A stretch of DNA of 64,000 nucleotides from Aspidiotus rigidus (Eukaryota > Arthropoda > Insecta > Hemiptera > Diaspididae), in contig JAVHKY010000001.1 in assembly GCA_035079385.1 (NCBI GenBank), forward strand, positions 9,758,501 to 9,822,500, in the 5' to 3' direction. Below are positions 25,006-36,886 of the stretch, piece after piece. How positions within the stretch are numbered: the first letter of the stretch is position 1; each line of letters opens with the position of its first letter. The translations under genes and the position numbers were made by a program. Under the pieces are notes generated by a model. The model was not told the DNA's origin. It worked only from the letters and a program-made list of their open reading frames with translations, and did no database searches.

Positions 25006-25541
25006 TAGATCGTCAAGTTTCGCCTTCAGATAGAAGTTCCACCCCGCGCGTTGAATTTCCGTCCGGGTCAGAATATTTTTTCGTTGTTTCCTTTTTTCAT
25101 CTATTTGATTTCAGGGGAACTCCGCACTATTAACCAGCCTTTGAAAAATCTATGACTAGTATATGAAAAATACAGAGGGAAAGTCCAAAAGAGACGAATT
25201 GGACAATTGGATCTGTTGCATTCCTTCGAAGAAACCGTTTCTCCAGCTTGTTTCTTCTGTACACTCCCTTTCCTTGCACCCTTCCTACATATACTGAGCA
25301 GTCTACATATCTGGCGACGTCATAGGGTGGGAAATTGATGATGTCATCAGAGGGACTTTCCGTACAACGAATAGCAAGGCCACAAAACGCTTCAAAATCT
25401 AGAATGTAGGCACTAAAGCCACACACCAGCAGCGGGCGATGATGAAATTAAACCGGCAGCGCCTTAGTCGAAATCACCTCTCGTTCTTCAAAAAGTTATG
25501 AAAATCTGCTTCACTGACGCACTCCTTTTCTTGTTTTTCAG

Positions 25542-25834
25542 GTGCGTATTTTGTCAAAAGGAATTTGAAAGTGGAATGGAGCGTGCCGAGCATATTGGGT
25601 TGGCGCACACGAAAGCCGCGCGCGTGGCCCGATATGCTTTCTGCCGGTACTGCTTTACAGCGTGGCGGGACCGGTACGGAAGAAACGAGCATGAAAAAAT
25701 GACACACACATGGTCGATCCCGGGGACCATGAGCCGAATATGGTGGGACCCTTTTCGATGTCATCTACCATGCGAGGAGGGTAGTGGTACAGATGGACGA
25801 CATGTCATCGAATTCCATCGGAATGGGACAAATG
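25542..25834 (+). CDS. C2H2 zinc-finger protein, internal exon (fingers 1-3)
   Basis: This plus-strand exon of 293 bp is preceded by a pyrimidine-rich tract ending TTTTTCAG and followed by GTAAGT. It encodes 97 full residues with three zinc-finger-like units. Unit 1 is C-x2-C-x12-H-x4-H starting CVFCQKEF. Unit 2 is C-x2-C-x12-H-x4-H starting CRYCFTAW. Unit 3 is C-x3-C-x9-H-x4-H starting FRCHLPC. Such domains usually bind DNA, or sometimes RNA or protein; the target is unknown. An open frame continues upstream to an ATG at 25498, but those codons are the polypyrimidine tract, so I prefer a spliced 5' end. A first exon was not identified. The gene lies antisense inside the 21-kb nAChR intron. 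Confidence 0.6.
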
Positions 25835-26049
25835 GTAAGTATATTTCACCCCTTATCGGATCTCAGGGTTTTGGAAAACTACAAAAAATGAGGAAATGGC
25901 CGTACAAAGTGCATCTTTGCATTTTTGTGGACCTGGGAGTAATCCAGGGCATTGCACTGAAAAGAGACGAAATTTATTATCAACTATTTACATTTATCTG
26001 AAAGTTGTGAACAGTGAGTACTAAGGTTATTCAATTATTTATGTTACAG

Positions 26050-26165
26050 AGTTATGCGACAACGCGGGACCGTCCCCATTTCGGTGCCCTTTCCATTCAC
26101 GATCACAAAAGAACCTGTGCGAACATGAGCGTGTCGCGCACAAGAACAAAAAGTGCGCTCAGTAA
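26050..26165 (+). CDS. C2H2 zinc-finger protein, terminal exon (finger 4 and stop)
   Basis: The acceptor TGTTACAG precedes AGTTATGC. The upstream exon ends in phase 1 with G, and G+AG gives Glu, so the frame continues into 37 codons and a TAA at 26163-26165. The exon carries a fourth unit, FRCPFHS...CEHERVAH, spaced C-x2-H-x9-H-x4-H. A His stands where the second Cys is usual, so zinc binding may use Cys-His-His-His or may be weakened. The same H-x4-H end as units 1-3 supports one protein. Possible AATAAA polyadenylation signals lie at 26209-26214 and 26252-26257. The CCCGGT minisatellite element begins about 200 bp further on. Confidence 0.6.
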
Positions 26166-26363
26166 ATCGGAGCCGCGTAGGAAGCCTCGAAAGAATTGAG
26201 AGGTTAAAAATAAAGAATAGTTAATTTTTTTTAAATTAAAAAATCGTCATTAATAAAACGTAATATAAAGCCTCGAAAGAATTAAAAATGATAGATTTTG
26301 TTGAGACTAAAAACAAAGTAATAATTTTTTTGAAACAATAATTTCTAACCACCTTATCTCATT

Positions 26364-29255
26364 CCCGGTAAACATTTTTCCAATAGTTTCCCTGGTAATA
26401 AGAGGGCAATAGGGGAATAACAGGGTAACCTTGCCCCAATTTTTTCAAAGACCTGATGTTACCCTTTATCTTCCTAATAGTTTCCCGGATGATAAGAGGG
26501 CAATAGAGAAATAAGAGAATAACCTTGCCATCATTTTGGCAGGGACCTAATGTTACCTTCTGTCTTCCCAATAGTTTCCCAAGTGATAAGAGGGCAATAG
26601 AGAAATTAAAGGGTAATCTTGCCGCCATTTTGGTGGAGACTTAATGTTACCCTCTGTCTCCCCAATGGTTTCCCAAGTGATAAGAGGGCAATAGAGAAAT
26701 TAAAGGGTAATCTTGCCGCTATTTTGGTGGAGATCTAATGTTGCCCTCTGTCTTCCCAATAGTTTCCCGGGTGATAAGAGGGCATTAGGAAAATTAAAGG
26801 GTATCCTTTCCTCCATTTTGGCAGGGACCTAATGTTACTTTCTGTCTTCCCAATAGTTTCCCGGGTGATAAGAGGGCATTAGGGAAATTAAAGGGTATCC
26901 TTTCCTCCATTTTGGCAGGAACCTAATGTTACCTTCTGTCTTCCCAATAGTTTCGCAAGTGATAAGGGGGCATTAGGGAAATTAAAGGGTATCCTTTCCT
27001 CCATTTTGGCAGCGACCTAATGTTACCTTCTGTCTTCTCAATAGTTTCCCAAGTGATAAGAGGGCAATAGAGAAATGAAAGGGTAATCTTGCCGCCATTT
27101 TGGTGGAGATGTAACGTTGCCCTCTGTCTTCCCAATAGTCTCCCGGGTGATAAGAGGGCATTAGGAAAATTAAAGGGTATCCTTTCCTCCATTTTGGCAG
27201 GGACCTAATGTTACTTTCTGTCTTCCCAATAGTTTCACAAGTGATAAGAGGGCAAAAGAGAAATTAAAGGGTGATCTTGCCGCCATTTTGGTGGAGACCT
27301 AATGTTACCCTCTGTCTTAACAATAGTTTCCCAAGTGATAAAAGGACAATAGAGAAATTAAAGGGTAATCTTGCCGCCATTTTGGTGGAGACCTAATGTT
27401 ACCCTCTGTCTCCCTAATGGTTTCCCAAGTGATAAGAGGGCAATAGAGAAATTAAAGGGTAATCTTGCCGCCATTTTGGTGGAGACCTAATCTTACCCTC
27501 TGTCTCCCCAATGGTTTCCCAAGTGATAAGAGGGCAATAGAGAAATTAAAGGGTAATCTTGCCGCCATTTTGGTGGAGATCTAATGTTGCCCTCTGTCTT
27601 CCCAATAGTTTCCCGGGTGATAAGAGGGCATTAGGGAAATTAAAGGGTATCCTTTCCTCCATTTTGACAGGGACCTAATGTTACCTTCTGTCTTCTCAAT
27701 AGTTTCCCAAGTGATAAAAGGGCAATAGAGAAATTAAAGGGTAATCTTGCCGCCATTTTGGTGGAGACCTAATGTTACCCTCTGTCTCCCCAATGGTTTC
27801 CCAAGTGATAAGAGGGCAATAGAGAAATTAAAGGGTAATCTTGCCGCCATTTTGGTGGACACCTAATGTTACCCTCTGTCTCCCCAATGGTTTCCCAAGT
27901 GATAAGAGGGCAATAGAGAAATTAAAGGGTAATCTTGCCGCCATTTTGGTGGAGACCTAATCTTACCCTCTGTCTCCCCAATGGTTTCCCAAGTGATAAG
28001 AGGGCAATAGAGAAATTAAAGGGTAATCTTGCCGCCATTTTGGTGGAGATCTAATGTTGCCCTCTGTCTTCCCAGTAGTTTCCCGGGTGATAAGAGGGCA
28101 TTAGGGAAATTAAAGGGTATCCTTTCCTCCATTTTGGCAGGGACCTAATGTTACCTTCTGTCTTCTCAATAGTTTCCCAATCGATAAGAGGGCAATAGAG
28201 AAATTAAAGGGTAATCATGCCGCCATTTTGGTGGAGTTCTAACGTTGCCCTCTGTCTTCCCAATAGTTTCCCGGGTGATAAGAGGGCATTAGGGAAATTA
28301 AAGGGTATCCTTTCCTCCATTTTGACAGGGACCTAATGTTACCTTCTGTCTTCTCAATAGTTTCCCAAGTGATAAAAGGGCAATAGAGAAATTAAAGGGT
28401 AATCTTGCCGCCATTTTGGTGGAGACCTAATGTTACCCTCTGTCTTCCCAATAGTTTCCCGGGTAAGAAGAGAGCAATAAGAAAATTGAAGGGTAACCAT
28501 GCCACCAGCGGAAGGAGTGCTTCGCCCCCTCCCCTTTGGCCCATTTTCGGCAATAGAACCAATTTCATACCCAGTAATGAATATTTTCACTTTAGATATC
28601 ATATTCTCAAGCAACTTTTTGAAAAATAAGCCATTTTCTACCTTGTATTATAATTTTATATTTATTAATCCCTAATTCTAACTTAGTTCAAAGCATACTG
28701 AATATAATGCAATTCAGTCACCAATTCACCAAGAAATTGACGTATTTCCATCTTTACCTACTTACGAGATAATTCATATTTACAAAATTTCAGCGTCCAA
28801 CATCTATACCAAACTAGGTCCCCGTAGATAGGTTAGTTAGGGCGCGACAGGAAAGCAAGGTAGCTCAAGATCGTGCCCCGGTAGGGCCAAAACGATAGCT
28901 GGTAAAACGCCACTCGTCTTGAGTTTTTTTCTTTTTCAGATTTTCTCCCATACTTCTTGTTACTCTTTTTTTTGTGACCGTAATTTTTATTAATTTATAT
29001 TAATTTCAATTAAAATGAGAAATAATTGAAGAACGGGATACCTAGGGTAACATATGGGTAATAAATAGGTCACATTATTTGCACTGAAAATGAAGGGGAA
29101 CTTCGGGGCGATTCAGATTTTTCATATGTTACCCGCTAAAGTAGCATTCCGATTGGTCCTTTGGCATTTATGGCGGTACACATAAGAGTAACAACAGGGA
29201 CTTTGGAGGGCAGTTTTTCTAGTGGCTACAAAAGGGCAACCAAATATTTACCGGG
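26364..29255. mobile_element. TIR element carrying a 94-bp minisatellite
   Basis: The ends are CCCGGTAAACATTT at the left and AAATATTTACCGGG at the right; TT flanks both sides, as in the element at 16303-17527 whose ends start CCCGGTGAATA. The first 2.1 kb is the tandem array described next. The last 0.75 kb (28500-29255) is non-repetitive AT-rich DNA with isolated GGGTAA motifs. There is no coding capacity. That the two ends belong to one element is inferred from their similarity. Confidence 0.55.
26370..28505. repeat. 94-bp minisatellite, about 23 units
   Basis: The unit of about 94 bp contains TTTCCCAAGTGATAAGAGGG, CAATAGAGAAATTAAAGGGT and a CCATTTTGG core. Two subtypes alternate. Type A has GCAATAGAGAAA with CTTGCCGCCATTTTGGTGGAG. 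Type B has GCATTAGGGAAA with CCTTTCCTCCATTTTGGCAGGG. Reading from about 27240, the order is four A then B, four A then B, then A, B, A: a higher-order period of five units (about 470 bp). The outermost units are most diverged, as is usual for arrays renewed by unequal exchange. Confidence 0.9.
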
Positions 29256-32200
29256 TTAGGTTCTTAATTGCAATTCAATCAGGAGTCGTATGATGTTTGT
29301 GACTCAATCACGTGTAAACTCATCATAAAACTACGCGTTCACGAATAATGAGTCCACTTGCTTTCACGAGAATTTGATCGGATTTTAAACGCCAATTTTT
29401 GATATTCTTCGACACGTTGCACCATATTTCGCCATTGTCTACCAACGTTGACACCATCACGATCGTCTTGTCGGGGCCGTTGGTATCGCGAATGGAGCAG
29501 CTCCTCCGAAATTTTTTAGAGCCCATGATTCGTGATTTAAAAAGAAAATTACTAGAAATCATACAATCATAGATAAGATCCCGTCATTCGATCTCTTTTG
29601 CGTGTGATGGGATGAGCTCATTGAGATTTCGTAAAATTACACTGCGTAACAATTCAAAACTTTTTGAAAATTACTTGAATAAGAATAGACGATTCTTGAA
29701 GTATTTTTTACACTGAAGAGACAAATTTACAGATTTGAGACCGTAAAGAAGCCTACTGGAGTAAATTGTAATGTGTACAAGGGACTTTGAACATTTTTGA
29801 GGTCTTAGAGGCCCTAAAACTCTTTGAAAAGAGGCGTTCCAAGATCTTGTTTGACTTTCGTCTTTGAATATTAAGGTCCTGCGGAGTACTACTAATCAAG
29901 TGAGCAAAAAGTAAATCACTGTATCCTTAAATTTTTCTAATTCCTGCAGCAGATAGTAAACGGAAATAAATGAGGAGGTCGAAGTACATCAAAACGGTAC
30001 GATAAATGATTATTTGAAGAAATTTACCGTACCCAGCGGGTAAGGCCGTAGACATACTGTCATGGTAGTACAACTCGATTCTTTTCAACCTTCGTTTGGT
30101 CGGAAAATTACATGTGGGCGACGAAAAGTCAAGTCTGCAATATTTCAAACCATAATCTTATATTTGTCACATTTTGTAGGCCTAATTCTGAAAACTTTAT
30201 AACGACAAAACGGAAAACTTTCAAAGGCTAAAACTTCGTGAAACTAGGTACTTTAAACTGACAAAACACCGAAATGTAAAGTTTGGTATCAATGGAGGTT
30301 TTACGATGATGATAGAACTTATAATAATTATAACTTTCTTTTCATTCTTCGAAAGGAGAGAGCGCGTACTTTACGAAATTTTTCCGCTTCGGAGTTACGC
30401 GAGGTTTAAGATTAGGTTTTCTCGAGGCTAAACAACATTAATCAGCTATCAGCAACTTGAATAGGGAATTAAAGAAGGGTGAAAAAAAAAAAAAAAAAAA
30501 AAAAACGTCGTCGTCGTAATGCAAATATCTTATTTTGTTTCCGCAGGCGTTATATAGTTTTTATACAACGTAATTTAAATAATCCGTACTGTATTTAAAG
30601 CACAAACACGAAATCAAAATGCATGTCGTGCATTAAAAAACGATTAACGTTTATTTAACTTGCAGGACAAAGGCAACAAGATACGTGTGACACAGGAAAA
30701 AAAAATTACATAAGAAGTATAGTACTATCCAGAGATTTATAAGTGGTCACGAAATAGTGCACTAGATTGGATTAAATAAAGAGGAAATAACGAAGAAAGA
30801 GGTCACGTGAACTCGAACGAGAATTCGACCAATTCACAAATGACAATTCGTACCACATGGAATCGAAGCACTAGAATTTTTATCTCATTTCATTCGTATT
30901 GGGACTGAATTCGCGTGGCTGCAAAAAGGTCGAACGAAGAATTATCCTCACGCGTGACCAGTCAGTTGTCATTTTGTCGATCATAACTCGTAACTAAACC
31001 AAATACATCTTAATTCTGTTTCAATGATATTTTGACATCGATTTAAAAGGAAAATTTGAACTCCCTCTCGGACGTATCAAATTGCCTTACCGATCAAACG
31101 AGACTAAGATATCAATATTAAACATCCAAAACACGACCAATTGATACAAAAATTTACCGTCACTGGCACAATGCAACGGGGCAAAACGGAGTCTAAGAAA
31201 TAAAAGACGTATTTTCGCAGCCCTAATACAGTCAGTCGTAGACGCGTTTTTCCTCTTCTCTTTTTGTAGGAAAAAAAAAAAAAAAAAAAGTAAAACTATC
31301 TGAAGCGTAAAATCTTTAAAAGTATAAAATCTACGGAAAAAAATATAATAATGAAACTAGTCGAACGTACAATGACTTGAGACAAAATTTTTTTTCCTGT
31401 AAAAATTGTTTGCGCTTTCCTTCTTTCGGGATAGTACTCGGTATACCCGTAAAAAATTACTATTGCACAAGGTGCTGCAGTTGCCTCACACGATTTCAGA
31501 AAATATTCCCACGTTCTAAAATTTCTCGCGTTTTCCCCAATTAAATTATAATTTTACTGCGAGAATAACGCTATCGTAATATAAAATTGAAAATTTGTTG
31601 ACAGAAATACGTCGAAAAGAAAAAAAAAGATGCGAGAGAGAAAGTACAAAATTACAAAAATTGTAAATAAATTTGGCTCGACGAGCACGAGCGTTCATTA
31701 TTTTACAGAACCGTTTCCGAGAAAGCAAATGCGACTAAGTTTAATAATATTCAGAAGGAAGGAAAAGCGAGAAAACGGGGCACTAAAATATTTGTCAGTA
31801 TGAATCACGTGTGAACGAACTGATGACAATTGTTTACTGTGAAAATAATACACCGGAACTTTTAATGATTTCTTCAAGAGCTGGACGTTTTTCTCTCGTT
31901 CCGCTTTTGCTCCACTTCCTCCAAAGAAAAGGTCCACTCCGACAAGACGGGCTACAAAGTCAGAAGTTTCGGTTGTTTAGTAATGAACGAATGTCCTATG
32001 CTTTCACTGTCCGTTTGACCTATATTTACCATCAAACTCAACTTCATATTCATCGAGTTTTTCTTTGTGAAGAAACGGGGGGCGGCGTACCGGTAGGGTT
32101 AAAATTTTATATTGTAACCAAGTAAGCTCTAATTTTATAATTCTTTTACCGCGGTGATTGACGCTTCTAAAGAATTCTTGGTACAAAATAGAGAGTAAAT

Positions 32201-34933
32201 GGAATATGAGAAAAGTGTAGATGTTTTGTGAATACTTATGAAACATGCTCAGTTACAAAAGACACAAGAACAACCCTAAAATAGGACAATTGATGGACGA
32301 CGTGGGTGACGAGAGGAAAGTTACCTTAAATCGATCTGAATCAATTTTTATGAGAGATGACTTGTAAAAAACTCTACGCTTTACAAATTTTGTTCCAATT
32401 TATCTCCTAGATTGCTTGGTCACCAAGTTATTTTGAGAATAATCATTGAACAGTCAAACAGGAAAATTCTCGTCTTTAATTTTGCCGATTGTAACGCACC
32501 TAGCGGATAAGTGGTCCTAATAAGGTCAAACAGAATCGATACGATTTTTAAAATTAAGCTTAAACACTTGGAATGCAACCAGTGTTGGCATCGGGGTTTT
32601 CCGATTCCCTTTCCCGGGAATTTCATTTTCATTCCCGGTTCATTTTGGCCGGGAATGCCCAATTTTGAGGAATTTTTTTTTTTTTCATGAATTGATCGCT
32701 GGTACTTTGATAGGCTGCATACTGTATTGATGAGAAATTAAAAAAACAATTCTATGTTTGTAAGTTAATGAGCTTGATCATCACAGTTTCACAGAACAAT
32801 ACAGTTTTTGTAACAAACAGGAACTCAATGGCGTAACACGTGACATACTTAGACATAAAAAACATGATAAAAGTGGCTGTAGTAAGTAAAGAAAAGAAAC
32901 TAGTATTTTTCTTTTCTCTCGGGAGTCAAGATCTATTTATCACCAAAAAAGTTTGGCAATGATGGGAAAATTTTTGTATTCAACGCTCGAAATCCAAATT
33001 GCAGGCAATTCCCAATTGGGATTCCCATTCCGCGGTGAAGCAAAGTCATTTACCGCACCACGGGATTGGCAAAATTTCTTTGGGGGAAAAAAATCGTGTT
33101 CTCGGGATGGGGACTCCCGGCAGAAATTCATTTCAAAATAGACGTCACATCCCTGTACCCCACATTTGTATTGACGCAAGACTTTAGATGCCACGTGGTT
33201 TTTCATTTTCCTCGTCACTTTCCATCAATTTTCACTACTGTTTACGATCAAATTTACTATATTTACGGATTAAGGCACCCCTATTTCCTTGTACAGGGCA
33301 TAGCTCGCACAGCACAGCACCAGTCCAGTATTTGATCATGAGTTTTACGTGTGAGTGAAAATAATAATAATGATAATGACGTCATCATGATTTATGAATC
33401 ATGAATTGATAGCTTGATAAGACTCCAGACACTCTGTAGACTGTTGTGAACATGATTGTGGACTATAACTTGCAGCGTTTCAGCTCACCAGTTGCAAACT
33501 GGCCTTGAAAAATGGAGCTGGGAACTTTGGGTATTTTTTTGCTGTGAACACATCCCGTGAAGAGTGGGCACCCCCTCCCACAATCCTTCACGGGAATTTC
33601 TCAGCCCAACACTGGTTTTATATACATATGCTATCATGGGAAAACCTTCAAAAAATACATTAATTGTTGATTTGCAAATGGTATTTGATTCAACAGGGAG
33701 AAATTTGATGAATTCATGGAAAGAGTGAACAATTCTCGATTTTTTTGAGCTAGATCTTGTCAAAATTGATCAACTACAAAGCGAGTTATAAGCCCAACCG
33801 TTTGAGGGGGGGAGGGGGACAAAGTCAGAGGACAAAGTGCGGTTCATGCAAATTTACTTGTACATGTTTTCTTAGTGTTTCTCCACAACGGTGAGTGCAT
33901 TTGTCCGTCCTTGACAAAGTGGTTAATTATCCCGGCCTGATACTAGGGACGAGCATGACAGAGGCTTGCAGTGTGACAAAGAAGCGACAATAATAATTAT
34001 TATACAAGATACATGACTACAAAACATAAGCGTGTTTCATAACAACGCAACATCGATGCAACACGCGCAATTTGTGAATGTACAACATGATGGAAATTGA
34101 GTGATAAAATAGGAACCAGTCAAAACTTAAGTAGTGTTGGGTAAGAACCGGTATTTTTTATCAACAATTGTAATAACCAATACACCGGCTGTTCCATCAA
34201 AAGATAACCAATTAAGCGGTTAATAACCGGTTAAGTGTTGCAAACAACCGTGTAGGAGCGCTAAAGTTGTTTAATAGAAAATAATAGGCACAATATAGAA
34301 ATATGGTTAGCGAATTATAGTAGGCCTATACTAATACATTTTGTACACTATCTAGATAGAAATAAAATGATACAAAAAAGAAAATCTAATTTTTGTATTT
34401 GTACATCAGTATGTACCCTGTCTATAGAAATAAGAACAACAAACAAACACTGCCCTAGTCGACTAGCCGAGTAATTGTATTAACAACTCCACTGACATTC
34501 GACTTTGAGCAATTATTATAGAAAAAGTGCCTCATATACATGTTGAAAATTGGTTCAATAATGAAGCAGTTTTTGTGATTGCCTAAGTTATAGTACTTAC
34601 TGTTATAGTGCGCTAACCCAAAATGGGAAATTGCAATACTGCAGTCGGTGCACCGGTTATTCATTCATTATAGAACAAAGCCTGAACAGCAATTCAGTCA
34701 ACGTGGTTAGACATCTCATTGGTTAATGTCAACTGCAGTAAATTCCGTGTAGTGTTGGGCATACTCCGATTTTTAACCCGTTATTTTATTTTGAATAACC
34801 GTAAAAAACCGATTATTTTGTTGATAAAAATAACCTACGAGTATTTTTGTAAACACCAGTTAACCGTCGCACTAAGCATTTGCCTTTAAGGATCAGGCAA
34901 AACGTATCTTTTGTATAATTAATTCATAAAAAT

Positions 34934-35381
34934 CACGGTACACTAAAGAGGTATCGACACTTGCCTATATTCACCATTACTAATATGCTGTCACGAGAAA
35001 TGATGTACTTGAGTGTTTTGCCACTATGTAGCGCCAATGATCCGTTCCCCGGTTATACATAGTCTTAAGTAAATTCACTGTTTTTAAAAAAAATGTAGAA
35101 GAGTCAGAAATTGACCAAAAAATCTGAAACTTGCTGAGAATAAACTACTCATTATGCTCTACAAATTGAAAAAAAAAATTATTCTCATGTGTAAATTTCT
35201 TGATTTTTTATAACTCTTGGAAATTTGTCAGTACTAGGGTACCTCCAGTAAGGTAACAACGCTGGTGGGGTACAGAAGGCATTCATAACGGCGCAGCGAA
35301 CGCAGCAGAATTATGTATGAACTACATTATTTTGTGTGACAAGAATTTTGTATAGTGTCAATACCTCTTTAGTGTACCGTC
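34934..35381. mobile_element. hAT-type MITE, CACGGTACACTAAAGAGGTA ends
   Basis: The ends are CACGGTACACTAAAGAGGTA and TACCTCTTTAGTGTACCGTC. The flanks are ATAAAAAT on both sides (34926-34933, 35382-35389), a perfect 8-bp duplication. Layout and internal motifs (GGTAACAACGCTGGTGGGGTACAGAAGG) resemble the CACGGTATAAGATGAAGAGG elements at 50511 and 51743. A second copy of its right part ends at about 35852 because of the tandem duplication. Confidence 0.85.
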
Positions 35382-36000
35382 ATAAAAATACAGTCAACAG
35401 GTATTTCAAACGCCGGTTAACCGGGTATTTCATCCTCTTTGTTCACGTGACGTCACTAACTGCTAACATCGAGCAATTTTGATCGATAGTGCGCGATATT
35501 CTGCGATAGTATCGCAGAATTTTGCGATAGTATCATGCAATGGTGCTTAGAACATTATCGACTCCTTCACTGTTTTTAAAAAAATGTAGAAGAGTCAGAA
35601 ATTGACCAAAAAATCTGAAACTTGCTGCGAATAAACTACTTATTATGCTCTACAAATTAAAAAAAAATTATTCTCATGTGTAAATTTCTTGATTTTTATA
35701 ACTCTTGGAAATTTGTCAGTACTAGGGTACCTCCGGTAAGGTAACAACGCTGGTGGGGTACGGAAGGCATTCACAACGGCACAGCGAACGCAGCAGAATT
35801 ATGTATGAACTACATTATTTTGTATAGTGTCAATACCTCTTTAGTGTACCGTGATAAAAATACAGTCCACAGGTATTTCATCCTCTTTGTTCACGTGACG
35901 TCACTAACTGCTAACATCGAGCAATTTTGATCGATAGTGCGCGATATTCTGCGATAGTATCATGCGATGGTGCTTAGAACATTATCGACTCCTATAAGGA
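35074..36000. repeat. Tandem duplication with 492-bp period
   Basis: The sequence from TTCACTGTTTTTAAAAAA at 35074 to ATTATCGACTCC at 35565 is repeated from 35566. Each copy includes the right part of the 34934 element and the left part of the ATCCTCTTTG element. The two copies differ by small indels (for example AAACGCCGGTTAACCGGGTATTTC is present only in the first). Confidence 0.85.
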
Positions 36001-36290
36001 TACACAGGGAACATTTCGATCATTTGTTAGTATTTCAAAATGAGAAATAAATAAGGAATTCAACATTGATAATCAAGATCTGGAAGATCTCAAGTATTTG
36101 AGAATGTATTTTTTGTTTCTCACTTTATTCTTCTATTCAAATATGAGCAAATGATCGAATTCAATTTTTCTTCTCATGGAAAAGTCTGTGTAAAAAAAGT
36201 TTGTTTACTTTCCCTAAGCACCATCGATCACAAATCTCGAAATTATTTTGAATACAACGATGCTGTGACGTAGGCGTGAACAAAGAGGAT
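35880..36290. mobile_element. Non-autonomous TIR element, ATCCTCTTYGTTCACG family, copy 2
   Basis: This is the reverse-oriented copy of the element at 950-1379, with ends ATCCTCTTTGTTCACG and CGTGAACAAAGAGGAT. It sits inside the hAT element 34750-36422. A partial copy immediately upstream (35432-35565) breaks off at ATTATCGACTCC because of the tandem duplication described separately. Confidence 0.75.
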
Positions 36291-36612
36291 TACCGGTTAA
36301 CCGGGTATTTTATTGCCGGTTAACCGGTTATTTTTATTAAAAAGTCACCGGTTAACCGGTTATCAAGTTTTTAAATAACCATATAACCGGTTAATCAAAA
36401 ATACCGGTTTTCCCCAACACTAATTCCGTGGTTCTTTGTTCTTTGGTTTAGTTTACATTTGGGCCACGCGCCACAGTCGAGTAGTAGCTGCTGAGCTGCG
36501 CTCTTCGTTATTAGGGGATTGAAAGTGTCTTTGCAGTTTTGCGCGTATTTTACTCATTATTCGAAGTGATAAGGATTTTTCCGTCTAGTTCTTCTAGATT
36601 GTTCGAGAATAC

Positions 36613-36685
36613 AATTGAAGCGCTGCGTGGAAAAGGGGTCCTGTTCCATTAGACGGAGGCCCCTTTTCCACGCAGCGCTTCAATT
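36613..36685. repeat. GAAGCGCTGCGTGG hairpin, copy 2
   Basis: AATTGAAGCGCTGCGTGGAA pairs with its complement ending at 36685. The loop region is near CTGTTCCATTAG. It is nearly identical to copies at 23550 and 53551. Confidence 0.85.
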
Positions 36686-36886
36686 TCATTTCAATTATGT
36701 TCGTTTTCCTGTATAGGAAAGTACCGCCGGGTCCTTCTTGATTATTCATGTCAGTAGTCGGTTAAATACTCGGTTAATTTTCAAGTGTAATTGACCGGTT
36801 AAATCAGGTTATTCAGAGAGGGAATAACCGGTTCAATCAGTTACATAACCGGTTATGCCCATCACTAAACCCAAGTATCTCATAAA

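Larger units (their letters stand above)
34750..36422. mobile_element. Inner hAT-type element, TAGTGTTGGG ends
   Basis: The ends are TAGTGTTGGGCATA and CCCCAACACTA. Both flanks are ATTCCGTG (34742-34749 and 36423-36430), a perfect 8-bp duplication. The terminal parts are rich in AACCGGTTAACCGG. It has been invaded by the elements at 34934-35381 and 35880-36290, and part of it is tandemly duplicated. Confidence 0.85.
34132..36867. mobile_element. Outer hAT-type element (hosts nested elements)
   Basis: The left end is TAGTGTTGGGTAAGAACCGG and the right end CCGGTTATGCCCATCACTA. The flanks AACTTAAG (34124-34131) and AACCCAAG (36868-36875) match at 6 of 8 positions, consistent with an old duplication. 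It contains the inner hAT element 34750-36422 and the hairpin 36613-36685. Pairing of the two ends is an inference. Confidence 0.5.

Noticed and set aside
26359..27192. Open frames of 87-89 codons on the minus strand with similar proteins
   Set aside because: They are translations of the 94-bp minisatellite.
32578..33620. Possible hAT element with CAGTGTTGG / CCAACACTG ends
   Set aside because: The flanks (AATGCAAC and GTTTTATA) do not match, so the pairing of ends is not supported.
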